Origin: Xanthocytophaga flava
GTDB lineage: Bacteria; Bacteroidota; Bacteroidia; Cytophagales; 172606-1
Length of the DNA: 64,000 nt
NCBI GenBank assembly: GCA_030068525.1
Contig: JASJOS010000003.1
Location: 372,001-436,000 of the forward strand
Reading direction: 5' to 3'
The translations under genes were made by a program, and so were the position numbers. The notes beneath the pieces are model-generated. The model was not told where the DNA came from. It saw only the letters and a list, made by a program, of their open reading frames with translations, and searched no databases. Positions within the stretch are counted from its first letter, which is position 1; the number at the start of each line of letters is the position of its first letter. Shown here piece after piece: positions 36,446 to 46,865 of this stretch.

Positions 36446-37183
36446 TCACTTTTTAAAGTATGATTCCAAAATATCTTTGCCTTGATAGGTACCATATGTG
36501 GCCACAGGAATAAACCGTGCAAATAGCTCTTCTTTATACCATTTTCGGGTACGAGTCTTGTGTACAACTTCTTTGTGAAAGGTTTTCTGGTAGGCAAAAT
36601 TCTTTATAACATCCAAATTCTCCCAAATACTTATAGTAGCCTGTTGAATCAACGGCAACTCTCCTACTCCAATAGAAAATAATAATCCAGGAGAGTCTTG
36701 AATGATTGCCTGTACACGGGGTACATTAGACCAGAATTCTGGTAATCGGTACCAGTGTATAGTGGCTCTTGTGAGCACAACTATGGGTAGAGAGCTATCA
36801 GTAATATTCTGTGTTACTGAAAAAGGGTTCGCATGATCCCAATAACCATGGGTTCGGGTTGGCAATAACAGAAGGTGGTAGGTTTCATTGGTTTGTGTTG
36901 AGTATGCTTTCGATAAATCTGATTGAAAAAATTGAGTAGCATCTTGTGTGGTATTCCAGACTGTCAACAAAGCATATCGTGTAAAGTCTGGCACCATGCT
37001 AAATCCTCCTCTGCCACTACCAAGCATCTTTCCGAAACGTAGCCCTTTGGGAGTTGGATTTAGCAAAGCAGACTTTCCCATCTGGCCTAATGCCCACCAA
37101 CTTTTATTTACAGGAAACTGAAAAATAGATAGAACTGCTACCGATTGATAAGCATCTACAGGCATTAGAAACCGAAAATTCAT
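36446..37183 (-). CDS. CrtA-family carotenoid monooxygenase (spheroidene monooxygenase-like; probable carotenoid 2-hydroxylase)
   Basis: 245 residues matching the CrtA family along its length: K-M-L-G-S-G-R-G-G-F-S, D-F-T-R-Y-A-L-L-T-V-W, R-A-T-I-H-W-Y-R-L-P-E-F-W, S-I-G-V-G-E-L-P, Q-A-T-I-S-I-W and W-Y-K-E-E-L-F-A-R-F. In purple bacteria CrtA adds a keto group at C2 of spheroidene. From memory, a crtA-related gene of a Flavobacterium strain (P99-3) was reported as a carotenoid 2-hydroxylase for myxol. With crtY in the window, that role is the best inference here. No crt genes adjoin it; it precedes the cytochrome/FG-GAP lipoprotein gene with a 4-base or 27-base junction, which suggests one transcript. 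Confidence 0.85.
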   Translation of the reverse strand: MNFRFLMPVDAYQSVAVLSIFQFPVNKSWWALGQMGKSALLNPTPKGLRFGKMLGSGRGGFSMVPDFTRYALLTVWNTTQDATQFFQSDLSKAYSTQTNETYHLLLLPTRTHGYWDHANPFSVTQNITDSSLPIVVLTRATIHWYRLPEFWSNVPRVQAIIQDSPGLLFSIGVGELPLIQQATISIWENLDVIKNFAYQKTFHKEVVHKTRTRKWYKEELFARFIPVATYGTYQGKDILESYFKK

Positions 37184-37312
37184 AGAATCCGAAAGGGTTA
37201 TTGTTATGTTTCTTTTCCCTAAAAGTGTATGCCTATCCTATTATTCCATCTTAAGTCTTCTTCCATTTTAGCTAGTCCCTCATCTTTCTCCAATGTATAG
37301 ATGAGAAAAAGT
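37184..37312. other. leader of the CrtA-like gene
   Basis: First part of a 470-base region without genes between amt and the CrtA-like gene. The rest is taken up by the locus-2 repeat array (37313-37451), a plain AT-rich stretch (37452-37593) and the amt terminator. I see no strong promoter motif on the minus strand. Confidence 0.45.
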
Positions 37313-37451
37313 TTGTGATGAATTCTGCTCAAACACAAAAGTGAACACTATTCGAATTATTGCACAAAGTAATCAGTATTTAGGTTAACAAAGAGATGAC
37401 CTGTACTCGGATTAAAATAAAAAGTGATCAGAATTTTGGTCAAAAGCAAAA
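37313..37451 (+). repeat. 28-bp-period degenerate tandem repeat array, locus 2 (5 units)
   Basis: Units of 28, 28, 28, 27 and 28 bases start at 37313, 37341, 37369, 37397 and 37424. The first (TTGTGATGAATTCTGCTCAA) matches the TTGCGGTGAGTTATGCGCA type of unit from locus 4. The last (GTGATCAGAATTTTGGTCAAAA) matches the GTGATCGGAGTTC type. Intervening units are more diverged. The array lies upstream of the CrtA-like gene and behind amt, outside any coding frame. Confidence 0.75.
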
Positions 37452-37593
37452 CTACTATAAATAATACTCAATCTTTACACCAATCAGTGAGGCATCTTTT
37501 CTCTCTGAAAAGATTTTTGCCTTTTATTATGCATAGATAGGAAATCTGCTTGAATAAAAACGCATGCTTAAATTTATGATAACTTATATATAG

Positions 37594-37639
37594 TATAAAA
37601 CAAAAGACCTTCCCGTTTGGAAAGGTCTTTTGTTTTATA
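37594..37639 (-). terminator. terminator after amt
   Basis: A perfect 18-bp stem: TATAAAACAAAAGACCTT (37594-37611) with its complement at 37622-37639 and a 10-base loop. Its T-rich arm lies 3' on the minus-strand transcript. It lies 15 bp beyond the amt stop codon. Confidence 0.9.
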
Positions 37640-37653
37640 TAACCAAGTATCGA

Positions 37654-39015
37654 TTATGCTTCCATCAGTACTTCGTCGTGTTGGCTTACATCCAAGCCTA
37701 AACGTTCTTCCTCTTCTGATACTCGTAGTGGAACGATTGCATTTGTTACAACCAACAATATATAAGATACAACAAATGCGAAAACAGATACAATTACCAA
37801 TGCCAGCATATGTTTTAAGAATAGTGCTGTTTCACCAAATGCTAATCCATTTTCTACAACAGCAGAGTTTACTGCGCTAGTTGCAAAAATACCTGTCATA
37901 ACCATACCAACCATACCACCAACACCATGGCAAGGGAACACATCCAACGTATCATCAATCTTCCCTGATTTAGCCTTCCAATGTGCAATGATGTTACTGA
38001 TAATACCAGCAGCAGTACCAATAAAGATACTAGTAGGAATTGTTACAAAACCAGCAGCAGGAGTAATTGCAACCAGACCAACAACAGCACCGATACAAAA
38101 ACCAAGAGCTGATAACTTTTTACCTTTGGCTACATCAAACAATACCCAAGACAGTCCAGCAGCAGCAGCAGCAATATTTGTAGTTGCAAATGCACTAACA
38201 GCTAAAGTACCTGCTCCTACCGCAGATCCGGCGTTAAAACCAAACCATCCAAACCAAAGTAAGCCAGTACCTAAAAGAACAAATGGAATATTTGCAGGAG
38301 GATGAACCTCATTTTCAACCATAGATTTACGTTTTTTCAGGAAAATAGCAGCAGCCAATGCAGCCCATCCAGCAGACATATGCACAACTGTGCCACCAGC
38401 AAAATCTAACACACCCAGTTTAAATAAGAAACCTTCAGGGTGCCAAGTCCAGTGTGCAAGTGGAGAATATACAATCAAGCTAAATAATACAATAAAGAGT
38501 ACATATCCTTTAAAGTTTACACGTTCTGCAAAAGAACCAGTAATAAGTGCAGGCGTGATAATAGCAAACTTTAATTGGAAGAAAGCAAATAAGGCTAATG
38601 GAATAGTAGGAGCCAGAGACCAAGGAGCTTTTGCATCCAAAACGTTTCTAAACATAAAAAAGGTAGTAGGATCGCCAATAAAACCTCCAATAGAATCTCC
38701 AAAGGCTAAACTAAAACCAACTACAATCCATAAAACACTGATTACACCCATTGACACAAAGCTTTGGAGCATAGTAGAGATAACATTACGCATATTTACC
38801 ATACCACCATAGAAATAGGCCAAGCCAGGAGTCATCAACAAAACGAAAGCTGTGGCTGTAAGCATCCAGGCAGTATCACCAGCACTTATTTCCCAAGGCT
38901 TTCCATCAGGGAAAGTCCCTTTTGTAAGGATTTCAGTAGGGACAGCAGGCAGGAAAACTGCTGCGAAACTCACTACAAGTAAAATAATGAGCGGCAAATA
39001 GGACTTTTGGTTCAT
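37654..39015 (-). CDS. amt: ammonium transporter (Amt family)
   Basis: 453 residues with a cleavable N-terminal hydrophobic segment and about eleven membrane spans. Motifs visible are D-T-A-W-M-L-T-A-T-A-F-V-L-L-M-T-P-G-L-A-Y-F-Y-G-G-M-V, the conserved D-F-A-G-G-T-V-V-H-M, W-F-G-W-F-G-F-N-A-G-S, and D-V-F-P-C-H-G-V-G-G-M-V-G containing the second pore His. It conducts ammonium into the cell. It lies at the end of a minus-strand run (outer-membrane barrel, DUF4468, amt) that faces gltBD, forming a nitrogen-assimilation block. No glnK/glnB gene is next to it, unlike many amt loci. It ends in a strong terminator. Confidence 0.97.
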   Translation of the reverse strand: MNQKSYLPLIILLVVSFAAVFLPAVPTEILTKGTFPDGKPWEISAGDTAWMLTATAFVLLMTPGLAYFYGGMVNMRNVISTMLQSFVSMGVISVLWIVVGFSLAFGDSIGGFIGDPTTFFMFRNVLDAKAPWSLAPTIPLALFAFFQLKFAIITPALITGSFAERVNFKGYVLFIVLFSLIVYSPLAHWTWHPEGFLFKLGVLDFAGGTVVHMSAGWAALAAAIFLKKRKSMVENEVHPPANIPFVLLGTGLLWFGWFGFNAGSAVGAGTLAVSAFATTNIAAAAAGLSWVLFDVAKGKKLSALGFCIGAVVGLVAITPAAGFVTIPTSIFIGTAAGIISNIIAHWKAKSGKIDDTLDVFPCHGVGGMVGMVMTGIFATSAVNSAVVENGLAFGETALFLKHMLALVIVSVFAFVVSYILLVVTNAIVPLRVSEEEERLGLDVSQHDEVLMEA

Positions 39016-39309
39016 GCAAGTAAGTGTTTAATTGACAAACAGTTAACGGTTTTAAGTTTAGAATTGGTTTTCTGTAGCTGACTATTATTACTTAAACAAG
39101 ATTAAGGGTAGGTTTATTTTTTCAGGATATACTTAACAAATATACTAGTTTTTAGATAAACCACCAACGAAAATAAGGCACATATAGATAAATATACACT
39201 TATTTTTCGATAAACACCTAAAAAACAAAGGTTAAATTTCAAAAACAAGTTAATCAATATAGCAATTAAGGTAGATTAGTTTATATACTATAAGGACATC
39301 TACTTACAA

Positions 39310-39903
39310 TTACCATTCTTTTATTGGACCTTTTGCCACTTTCTCCTGAGCTGGATTATATAGCATGGCTTTCTTAAGGTCTGCAACTAGATTATTGACT
39401 AAAACATATGTTGCTTTTTTATTAGACTCCCAGGTTTTTTGCCATCCTGAAGCTTTGGCATCTTCCAAAGGTTTTATTTTTCCTGTGGGCACAACCTGAT
39501 AGTTTCTGTTTTCGTGGTAATAGTGAAAAACAAAGTCTGTTAAGCGATACCGATATTTGTTTTCTTTTACTTCAATCTGAATTGTATAGGAGACTGAGCC
39601 ATTTTGTCTTTTGGTTAAATAGCCAGTTGCATAAACAGGATATTCACTTATCGCAGTGAGTTTATGGCCATCAGCAGTTAATGAATCAACTATTGAGGTA
39701 AATTTCTGAGCAACCAACCAATTATAAGCATTCTGATGCAGTAGTTCTTTTGGAATTGAATCAGTTGAATTAACCTCATAAAAAACAATCTTATTATTTT
39801 CAACAGGAAGTATGCTTTGAGCATAAGACCAGCCAAGAATCATATTCAATCCAGCGATCAAAAGAATACGATGCCAAAAGAAATGTACTGAAATCAATTT
39901 CAT
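39310..39903 (-). CDS. exported DUF4468-like protein
   Basis: 197 residues with a signal peptide (about 1-29, ending W-S-Y-A-Q). The body resembles DUF4468 (TBP-like fold): F-Y-E-V-N-S-T-D-S-I-P-K-E-L-L, N-A-Y-N-W-L, and Y-T-I-Q-I-E-V-K-E-N-K-Y-R-Y-R-L-T-D-F-V-F-H-Y. Function of the family is not known; members sit in the Bacteroidota envelope. It is 12 bp behind the outer-membrane barrel gene, so the two are almost certainly co-transcribed. amt follows after 294 bp and may have its own promoter. Confidence 0.75.
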   Translation of the reverse strand: MKLISVHFFWHRILLIAGLNMILGWSYAQSILPVENNKIVFYEVNSTDSIPKELLHQNAYNWLVAQKFTSIVDSLTADGHKLTAISEYPVYATGYLTKRQNGSVSYTIQIEVKENKYRYRLTDFVFHYYHENRNYQVVPTGKIKPLEDAKASGWQKTWESNKKATYVLVNNLVADLKKAMLYNPAQEKVAKGPIKEW

Positions 39904-39915
39904 ACGAAGTGACTA

Positions 39916-41112
39916 TTAGAACTTGTAGATGAATGCCAGAGTAAGAGTTGATTGGGTATTTTTACTGAATACACCATCACTATCCTCAAATTTCTGATGT
40001 TGCTCATTTCCTCCACCTGATAGTTTCGGATAGCTATCTAATCTATATTCAGGCTTGATTAACAAGTGACCATCCGCTAATGTAAAATTTCCTGTTAGTG
40101 TTACGGAATTTACGGTAGTACCGGCACCTAATCCATTTCGTACTCCTCTAACACCACTGGTGTTATCGAAATATTCATAACGAGCACCCAACCCAAACAC
40201 ATCCGAAATAGCAACATTACTATATAATGCTACACCTCCCCAAGTACTGGCATCTTGACCAGATCCAGCCTTTTCACTTCCCATTGCAGCATTTAATCCC
40301 ATGAAGAATTTTTCTGTTATTTGGTAAGATGTAGTAAGGTCAAATAAAGAGTAATAGGCACCATCAAATGTTGTCTGTGAGGTAGCTTCATTACTGCCAA
40401 TCCAGTTCAGATACACATTCCAACCAGACACAGGTTGCACATACAATTGGCTTATGATTGCTTTTGCACGATTATTATCATTCAGATTATCAATGTTATT
40501 GACAATTCCAGCCATTAAAGCAACTTTATCAGAGAAAGCATAGGTACCTTTTAAACCTATGTGGTAGAAAGGCCCATTATTGAATAGATTCGATAAGGAA
40601 TAGTTATAATTAATAGGAGCATCTATCACTTCATATCCTATATGAGTACCAAATTGTCCGGCAGTGAATGACAATTTGTCTGTTGCTTTATAGGTGAAAT
40701 ACGCCTGCTTGATACCAAGGGCAGTAGACCCCCCCCCTAAAGGACCAACATAATTACCATAGTTGCCCATATCTGCATTAGGGCCAAATGTCAGGTCAAT
40801 AACGGCTTCAGACTTCTTGTTGCTGTAAACAGCTTTTGTTTGTACTAATCCCAACGAGAATTGACCAGCAACATAATCAAAAGCACGAGCATTGCCACCA
40901 GGTATAGTAGTTCCTTCTTCATTTAAACCATATGCTCCTGTATTGCGTCGTGAAAGCGGTTTATTAAAATTACCCAAGTAATAGGAGTCCAGGTAGCCAG
41001 AAAAAGTAAACTTTCCCTTATCCTCCTCTGTAGCTGCAGGTGTAGAATCTTGTGCATTTGCATTAAAGAACAGAGTGGTGAGGGCGAAAGCCATAAGTAC
41101 AACTTTTCTCAT
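39916..41112 (-). CDS. outer-membrane beta-barrel protein (porin-like) linked to ammonium transport
   Basis: 398 residues. A signal peptide (RKVVLMAFALTTLFFNANAQ) is followed by alternating amphipathic strands rich in Tyr, Gly and Asn. The C-terminus ends in L-T-L-A-F-I-Y-K-F, with the terminal Phe typical of barrels. The central segment has Y-F-T-Y-K-A-T-D-K-L-S-F-T-A-G-Q-F-G-T-H-I-G-Y-E, a feature of the porin/OprD-like Bacteroidota group. Its place at the head of a run ending in amt, opposite gltBD, suggests an outer-membrane route for a nitrogen source. That role is inferred from context only. Confidence 0.8.
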   Translation of the reverse strand: MRKVVLMAFALTTLFFNANAQDSTPAATEEDKGKFTFSGYLDSYYLGNFNKPLSRRNTGAYGLNEEGTTIPGGNARAFDYVAGQFSLGLVQTKAVYSNKKSEAVIDLTFGPNADMGNYGNYVGPLGGGSTALGIKQAYFTYKATDKLSFTAGQFGTHIGYEVIDAPINYNYSLSNLFNNGPFYHIGLKGTYAFSDKVALMAGIVNNIDNLNDNNRAKAIISQLYVQPVSGWNVYLNWIGSNEATSQTTFDGAYYSLFDLTTSYQITEKFFMGLNAAMGSEKAGSGQDASTWGGVALYSNVAISDVFGLGARYEYFDNTSGVRGVRNGLGAGTTVNSVTLTGNFTLADGHLLIKPEYRLDSYPKLSGGGNEQHQKFEDSDGVFSKNTQSTLTLAFIYKF

Positions 41113-42171
41113 AACGGTAAAAGGTTCGATTTGATTACTTAATAAGGGTTAAGGGTGTAAATCATTTATGAGTTTGTATGATGAAGGAAAGGCAGGATCA
41201 AAAAGTAGATGTAAGATCTGCTATGTAATAAGAGTATTCATGCTATTAAACTTTGAAAGAACTTTTAGGAGTTTATACTTAACTATTTCTCACAGCGGGA
41301 ATGCTAAACTCAGAATATCTTATCAAAAAAACAAATTATATGTTAATTTTTTAACCAAAAACAATGTAAAATACTATTTTTCTAAAGAAATGCCATATAA
41401 AAATGCAGCATATTTGGACTTTTATACATATAAATTCGGATTTATACCTAAAAATTCAACCTCACATCCTCACTTTCACACAACCATCTGCCTGTTTGTT
41501 TCAAATCAGTAAAATATGTCCAAAAACTAACCTCTTTAAAGAAAAAACATATAATATTCTATTTTTACAGTAGAAAATCAGTAGCAAAAATGAAAATACA
41601 AGACGTCATTATTTCTAATAACCTTTATCATGCAGCTGATCTAGCAGGAGAAATAACTAGAAAAATCGGAGGCCAATCAACACAAACCATACATTAATAA
41701 GTTTTTTTACCTATATTATTATTTTAACAAAATATTATTTTAATAATCAGTTATTAAAAAAAAAATTATCAATCATTTTGTTGATAATCAATAAATATGA
41801 ATAATTTAAGGAAGTCAAAAGAGGTATCCATTAAGTATATACACCCAAGATTCACTATCAATACAGGCTAATACTACCCAAATTGCAAGAATGAAATTGA
41901 ACTTTTTTTATTTTAAATTATCAAAATCAAATAATCTGATCAAAAAAAAGGCTACTCACATTGCATAACAAAATATTATATGTAATTTTCTAAACTATTT
42001 CATCAATAAATTTTATTCCGAGTTAGAGTTTAACATCAAAATATAGCACCTACCCTAATGGAATCATTCAGAATTAAAGTTGGTTAACTATTTATAACCC
42101 AACTTTCGTTTGGTTTCCACTTTCCAGAGGATACTTTTTTAACAAAGAATTGTATTTTAATAAGTCAAATC
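41113..42171. other. 1.06-kb control region between the barrel-amt run and gltBD
   Basis: Very AT-rich and mostly non-coding. A 114-residue frame (41168-41512) lacks any family feature and is not called. A 35-residue frame, 41590-41697 (MKIQDVIISNN...), has balanced composition but no support. Near gltB a bulged stem AAAGTTGGTTA/TAACCCAACTTT occurs at 42076-42106. I looked for -24/-12 sigma-54 boxes on both strands and found none. Poly-A/T runs near 41,700-41,770 could bend DNA. Confidence 0.5.
42076..42106 (+). promoter_or_regulatory. leader stem-loop upstream of gltB
   Basis: AAAGTTGGTTA pairs with TAACCCAACTTT, leaving one bulged base, about 65 bp before the gltB ATG. It could be a protein-binding dyad or a leader hairpin. 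There is no T-tract, so it is not a terminator by itself. Confidence 0.35.
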
Positions 42172-45100
42172 ATGATGAACGATCAGCACGAACAACTTCA
42201 GCCGGAGGGGCTCTATCATCCTAGTTTTGAACATGATGCCTGCGGTATTGGCTTTATTGCTAATATCAAGGGTCGCAAATCTCACCAGATTGTAGAAGAT
42301 GGCATAAAAATGTTAACCCGTATGGAACATAGGGGTGCATGTGGATGTGAAGCCAACACAGGTGATGGAGCAGGAATTCTGATTCAGGTTCCACACGAAT
42401 TCTTTCTGGATGAATGTACAAAACTTGGCCTGGCACTTCCTCCTTATGGAGAATATGGAGTAGGAATGGTCTTTTTCCCGAAGGATGAAAAACTACGTGA
42501 AGAATGCCGCACTATTCTAAACAGAAAGATTAAACAATTAAAGCTTGAGCTGATCGGTTATCGTGTTGTCCCAACCATGAATGGTGATATTGGAGAGAGT
42601 GCATTAGCAGTAGAACCACAGATGGAACAAGTCTTTATCAAAAGACCTCCACATATCACAAATCCAGATGAGTTTGAACGTAAACTATTTGTATTGCGTA
42701 ACTACTCTACACGTGTTATTAATGAATCTGTTCAGGGACTGAAAGGTGATTTTTACTTTGCGTCCCTTTCTTATAAAACTATAGTGTATAAAGGACAGCT
42801 TACAACTGGTCAGGTTCGTCCTTATTTTCCAGATCTGCATAATGAAAACGTAGTGTCTGCCCTTACTGTGCTTCACTCTCGTTTTTCAACTAATACATTT
42901 CCATCCTGGAAACTGGCTCAGCCATTCCGTTATATTGCCCATAATGGTGAGATCAATACCGTTCGTGGTAACGTAACTTGGTTTACAGCAGCAGAAACTG
43001 AATTTTTCTCGGAGTTCTTTACAAAAGAAGAACTGGATATGCTGCGCCCTATCTGTAATCCAACTTTCTCAGATTCTGCCAACCTGGACAATGTAATTGA
43101 GATGTTGGTATTAACAGGTCGCTCATTACCTCATGTAATGATGATGCTTATACCTGAAGCTTGGGATGGCAATGAGCAAATGGATCCTGTACGTAAAGCA
43201 TTCTACGAGTACCATGCATCATTAATGGAACCCTGGGATGGTCCTGCATCCATTACCTTCACAGATGGAAAGATTGTAGGAGCTACATTAGACCGTAATG
43301 GTCTTCGCCCTTCCCGTTTCTGTGTGACCAACGATGATATGGTTATCATGGCATCTGAAACAGGTGTTCTGGAAGTGGATGAATCTAAAGTAATTAAGAA
43401 AGGACGTCTGCAACCTGGTCGTATGTTTATTGTAGATATGGAACAAGGCCGTATCTTATCAGATGAAGAGGTAAAAGATCAGATTTCTTCACGTAAACCA
43501 TACGGAGAATGGTTGAAACAGAATAAGATTAAACTGGCTGATGTGCCTGAACCAGGTGGAAAATTCCGTCCACTGGATGAGAAGACGCTTTTAAAAAGAC
43601 AAATTGCTGCTGGCTATACATCTGAAGACCTTAAGTTTGTTATTGGCCCAATGGCTATGACCGGACTAGAGGCTTTAGGTTCTATGGGTCTGGATACACC
43701 TCTGGCTGTTTTATCTGATCAAAGCCAGCATTTGTCCAGTTATTTCAAACAATTGTTTGCTCAGGTAACTAATCCTCCTATTGATCCGATCCGGGAGAGA
43801 ATGGTTATGTCCCTGATTTCGTTTGTAGGTGTTTCCAGAAATCTATTAACAGAGACACCAGAACATTGCCATACACTGGAACTACCTCAACCTGTACTAA
43901 CCAATCAAGATCTGGAGAAGATTCGTTATATAGATCATAAAGGCTTCCAGACTAAAACTATCTATACCTATTTCAAAGCAGATGGTCAGCCGGATGCATT
44001 GGAAAGAGGTCTGGAAAGATTGTGCCGTTATGCAGAAGATGCAGTAGTAGATGGATTCGCTATTATTATATTATCAGATCGTAGTTTTGATAGCAGTCAT
44101 GCTCAGATTCCTTCTTTACTAGCAACTGCAGCTGTGCATCATCACCTGATTCGTAAAGGACTTCGTGATAATGTCGGAATCATTGTAGAAGCTGGAGATG
44201 TATGGGAAACACATCACTTTGCTACGCTGATTGGGTATGGAGCATCTGGTATCAACCCATATCTTGCTTTTGAGACTATCTCTGATATGAAACGCAAAAG
44301 TAGACTGGAAACTGAACTGGAAGAAGAGTATTTACATAAAAACTATATCAAATCTGTTGGTAAAGAATTACTGAAAATCTTTGCCAAAATGGGTATATCT
44401 ACATTACAATCTTATCAGGGAGCTCAGATTTTTGAAGCGCTTGGTATTCATAAAGAAGTAATAGATACTTATTTCACTCGTACAGTTTCACGTATTGGTG
44501 GCTTAAAACTGGATGATATTGCACGTGAAGTATTGATTCGTCATCAACTGGCGTTCCCAACAGACCCAATACCAACACAACGTTTGGAAGTTGGAGGTGT
44601 GTATCAATGGAAGCAACGTGGAGAACAACATATTTTCAACCCGCAAACGATCCATTTATTACAGGAATCCTCAAAACGTAATGACTATCAATTATTTAAA
44701 AAATATTCAAAATTAATTGATGATCAAACACAAAAGGCTCTGACTTTGCGTGGTATGCTGAAGTTCAAACCTGGCAAGTCTATTCCAATTGAAGAAGTGG
44801 AACCTATTGAAAGCATCTTTAAGCGATTTGCGACAGGAGCAATGTCTTTTGGATCTATTTCATGGGAAGCTCATACAACGCTAGCTATTGCGATGAACCG
44901 GATTGGAGGCAAGAGCAATAGTGGTGAAGGAGGAGAAGATGAACGCCGTTTTGACAAACAACCGAATGGAGATTGGTTAAACTCTGCCATTAAGCAGGTA
45001 GCATCAGGCCGTTTTGGTGTAACAAGCTATTATCTAAGCAATGCACAAGAATTGCAGATCAAAATGGCTCAGGGCGCAAAACCAGGAGAAGGTGGTCAGC

Positions 45101-46749
45101 TACCAGGACACAAAGTAGATGAGTGGATAGGACGTACACGGCACTCTACTCCGGGAGTAGGTCTGATTTCACCTCCACCACACCATGATATTTACTCAAT
45201 TGAGGATTTGGCACAGCTGATCTTTGATTTAAAAAATTCAAATCGTGATGCCCGTATCAGCGTTAAATTAGTATCTGAAGCAGGTGTAGGAACTATCGCT
45301 GCGGGTGTTGCCAAAGCACATGCTGATGTAGTACTGATTGCAGGACACGATGGAGGAACAGGAGCATCTCCACTAAGTTCTATCCGTCATGCCGGTTTGC
45401 CATGGGAGCTTGGATTAGCGGAAACACATCAGACGCTGGTAAAAAATAAACTCAGAAGCCGTATCGTAGTTCAGGCTGACGGACAAATTCGTACAGGTCG
45501 AGATCTGGCTATTGCAGCATTGCTTGGAGCAGAAGAGTTTGGTGTAGCCACAGCAGCATTAGTAACTGCCGGATGTATCATGATGCGTAAGTGTCACTTA
45601 AATACATGTCCGGTTGGTGTAGCTACCCAAAATGAAGAATTACGCGCTTTATTTACTGGTAAGCCTGAGCATGTAGTGAATATGTTTACATTCCTGGCAA
45701 TGGAACTACGTGAGATCATGGCAGAGCTTGGTTTCCGTACAGTAAATGAAATGGTAGGGCAGGTAGATCGTCTGGAGCCACGTGATAATATCAATCATTG
45801 GAAACACAAAAACCTGGATTTCGCCGCAATCCTGCATAAAGCACCTGTAAGTCTGGAAGTAGGTTTGTACAAACAGGAAGAACAAGATCATGGCATTGAT
45901 GCCATTCTGGATCTTGAACTGATTCGTCAGGCTAAAGTTGCCATAGAAGACAAAGTTTCAGTAAAAGGCGAATTTGAAATTCAAAACATAGATCGTGCAG
46001 TAGGTACTATGCTTTCCAATGAAATTTCTAAGAAATATCTGGGAGAAGGATTACCAAACGAAACCATCCATTATAAGTTTACAGGCCACGCCGGACAAAG
46101 TTTTGGTGCTTTTGGAGCCAAAGGACTGACTCTGGAACTGGAAGGAGATGCTAATGACTATGTGGGGAAAGGATTATCAGGAGCAAGACTTGTTATCTAC
46201 CCTGATCGTAAAGCAACCTTTGTTCCATCTGAAAACAGTATCATCGGAAACGTAGCATTTTACGGAGCTACAGCTGGTGAAGCCTATATTAAAGGGATGG
46301 CTGGTGAACGCTTCTGTGTACGTAACTCAGGTGTGAAAGCAATAGTAGAAGGTGTTGGAGATCATGGCTGTGAATATATGACAGGTGGTGTTGCAATTAT
46401 CCTAGGTAGTACTGGACGTAACTTTGCAGCAGGAATGAGTGGAGGTGTAGCCTATGTTTGGGATAAGGCCGGAGATTTTGAAAGTAAGGTGAATAAAGAG
46501 ATGGTAAATCTGGAAAGGCTTACACCAGAAGATGAAACTATCATCCGGATGTATGTAGAAAATCATGCAACATTTACCAAATCAGAAGTTGCCAAAGATG
46601 TATTGACAAGCTGGAATGATGTTATCAAGCAGTTTGTAAAAGTAATGCCTGCTGACTTCAAAAAAGCACTGGAAAAGAAAAATATCAGCCTTTCCGAACA
46701 GATCCAGAACAAGGAAATCGTATACGGAAACTTTTTGGCAAAAGTCTGA
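42172..46749 (+). CDS. gltB: glutamate synthase large subunit (GOGAT)
   Basis: 1525 residues. Class II glutaminase domain first, with the nucleophile Cys24 in H-D-A-C-G-I-G-F, so residues 1-23 are the pro-peptide to be removed. The central domain follows, then the FMN/3Fe-4S synthase domain ([26 protein letters not shown], and [17 protein letters not shown] as the iron-sulphur cysteines). The C-terminal GXGXG beta-helix ends the chain. It makes two glutamates from glutamine and 2-oxoglutarate. It is followed by gltD, across a long hairpin, and faces the amt run. Either of two adjacent ATGs could start it. Confidence 0.98.
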   Translation: MMNDQHEQLQPEGLYHPSFEHDACGIGFIANIKGRKSHQIVEDGIKMLTRMEHRGACGCEANTGDGAGILIQVPHEFFLDECTKLGLALPPYGEYGVGMVFFPKDEKLREECRTILNRKIKQLKLELIGYRVVPTMNGDIGESALAVEPQMEQVFIKRPPHITNPDEFERKLFVLRNYSTRVINESVQGLKGDFYFASLSYKTIVYKGQLTTGQVRPYFPDLHNENVVSALTVLHSRFSTNTFPSWKLAQPFRYIAHNGEINTVRGNVTWFTAAETEFFSEFFTKEELDMLRPICNPTFSDSANLDNVIEMLVLTGRSLPHVMMMLIPEAWDGNEQMDPVRKAFYEYHASLMEPWDGPASITFTDGKIVGATLDRNGLRPSRFCVTNDDMVIMASETGVLEVDESKVIKKGRLQPGRMFIVDMEQGRILSDEEVKDQISSRKPYGEWLKQNKIKLADVPEPGGKFRPLDEKTLLKRQIAAGYTSEDLKFVIGPMAMTGLEALGSMGLDTPLAVLSDQSQHLSSYFKQLFAQVTNPPIDPIRERMVMSLISFVGVSRNLLTETPEHCHTLELPQPVLTNQDLEKIRYIDHKGFQTKTIYTYFKADGQPDALERGLERLCRYAEDAVVDGFAIIILSDRSFDSSHAQIPSLLATAAVHHHLIRKGLRDNVGIIVEAGDVWETHHFATLIGYGASGINPYLAFETISDMKRKSRLETELEEEYLHKNYIKSVGKELLKIFAKMGISTLQSYQGAQIFEALGIHKEVIDTYFTRTVSRIGGLKLDDIAREVLIRHQLAFPTDPIPTQRLEVGGVYQWKQRGEQHIFNPQTIHLLQESSKRNDYQLFKKYSKLIDDQTQKALTLRGMLKFKPGKSIPIEEVEPIESIFKRFATGAMSFGSISWEAHTTLAIAMNRIGGKSNSGEGGEDERRFDKQPNGDWLNSAIKQVASGRFGVTSYYLSNAQELQIKMAQGAKPGEGGQLPGHKVDEWIGRTRHSTPGVGLISPPPHHDIYSIEDLAQLIFDLKNSNRDARISVKLVSEAGVGTIAAGVAKAHADVVLIAGHDGGTGASPLSSIRHAGLPWELGLAETHQTLVKNKLRSRIVVQADGQIRTGRDLAIAALLGAEEFGVATAALVTAGCIMMRKCHLNTCPVGVATQNEELRALFTGKPEHVVNMFTFLAMELREIMAELGFRTVNEMVGQVDRLEPRDNINHWKHKNLDFAAILHKAPVSLEVGLYKQEEQDHGIDAILDLELIRQAKVAIEDKVSVKGEFEIQNIDRAVGTMLSNEISKKYLGEGLPNETIHYKFTGHAGQSFGAFGAKGLTLELEGDANDYVGKGLSGARLVIYPDRKATFVPSENSIIGNVAFYGATAGEAYIKGMAGERFCVRNSGVKAIVEGVGDHGCEYMTGGVAIILGSTGRNFAAGMSGGVAYVWDKAGDFESKVNKEMVNLERLTPEDETIIRMYVENHATFTKSEVAKDVLTSWNDVIKQFVKVMPADFKKALEKKNISLSEQIQNKEIVYGNFLAKV

Positions 46750-46768
46750 TAGTTTACCAGAATCAACT

Positions 46769-46803
46769 ATCTGTCTTTATAACAATATGTTGTAAAGACA
46801 GAT
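46769..46803 (+). promoter_or_regulatory. intercistronic hairpin between gltB and gltD
   Basis: Arms of 16 bases (ATCTGTCTTTATAACA and TGTTGTAAAGACAGAT) pair with one wobble and an ATA loop. No T-tract follows. It occupies the first half of the 116-bp gap and may stabilise or process the mRNA, or partly limit gltD expression. Confidence 0.7.
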
Positions 46804-46865
46804 ATACCCCAAACATTCAATAATTCTATTAATCAGTCATTTATTCACACAGATAAGCGATAGAT

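Noticed and set aside
41168..41697. Small genes between the barrel gene and gltB (114 and 35 residues)
   Set aside because: The longer is rich in aromatic and basic residues as AT-rich random frames are. The shorter (41590-41697) looks better but has no independent support.
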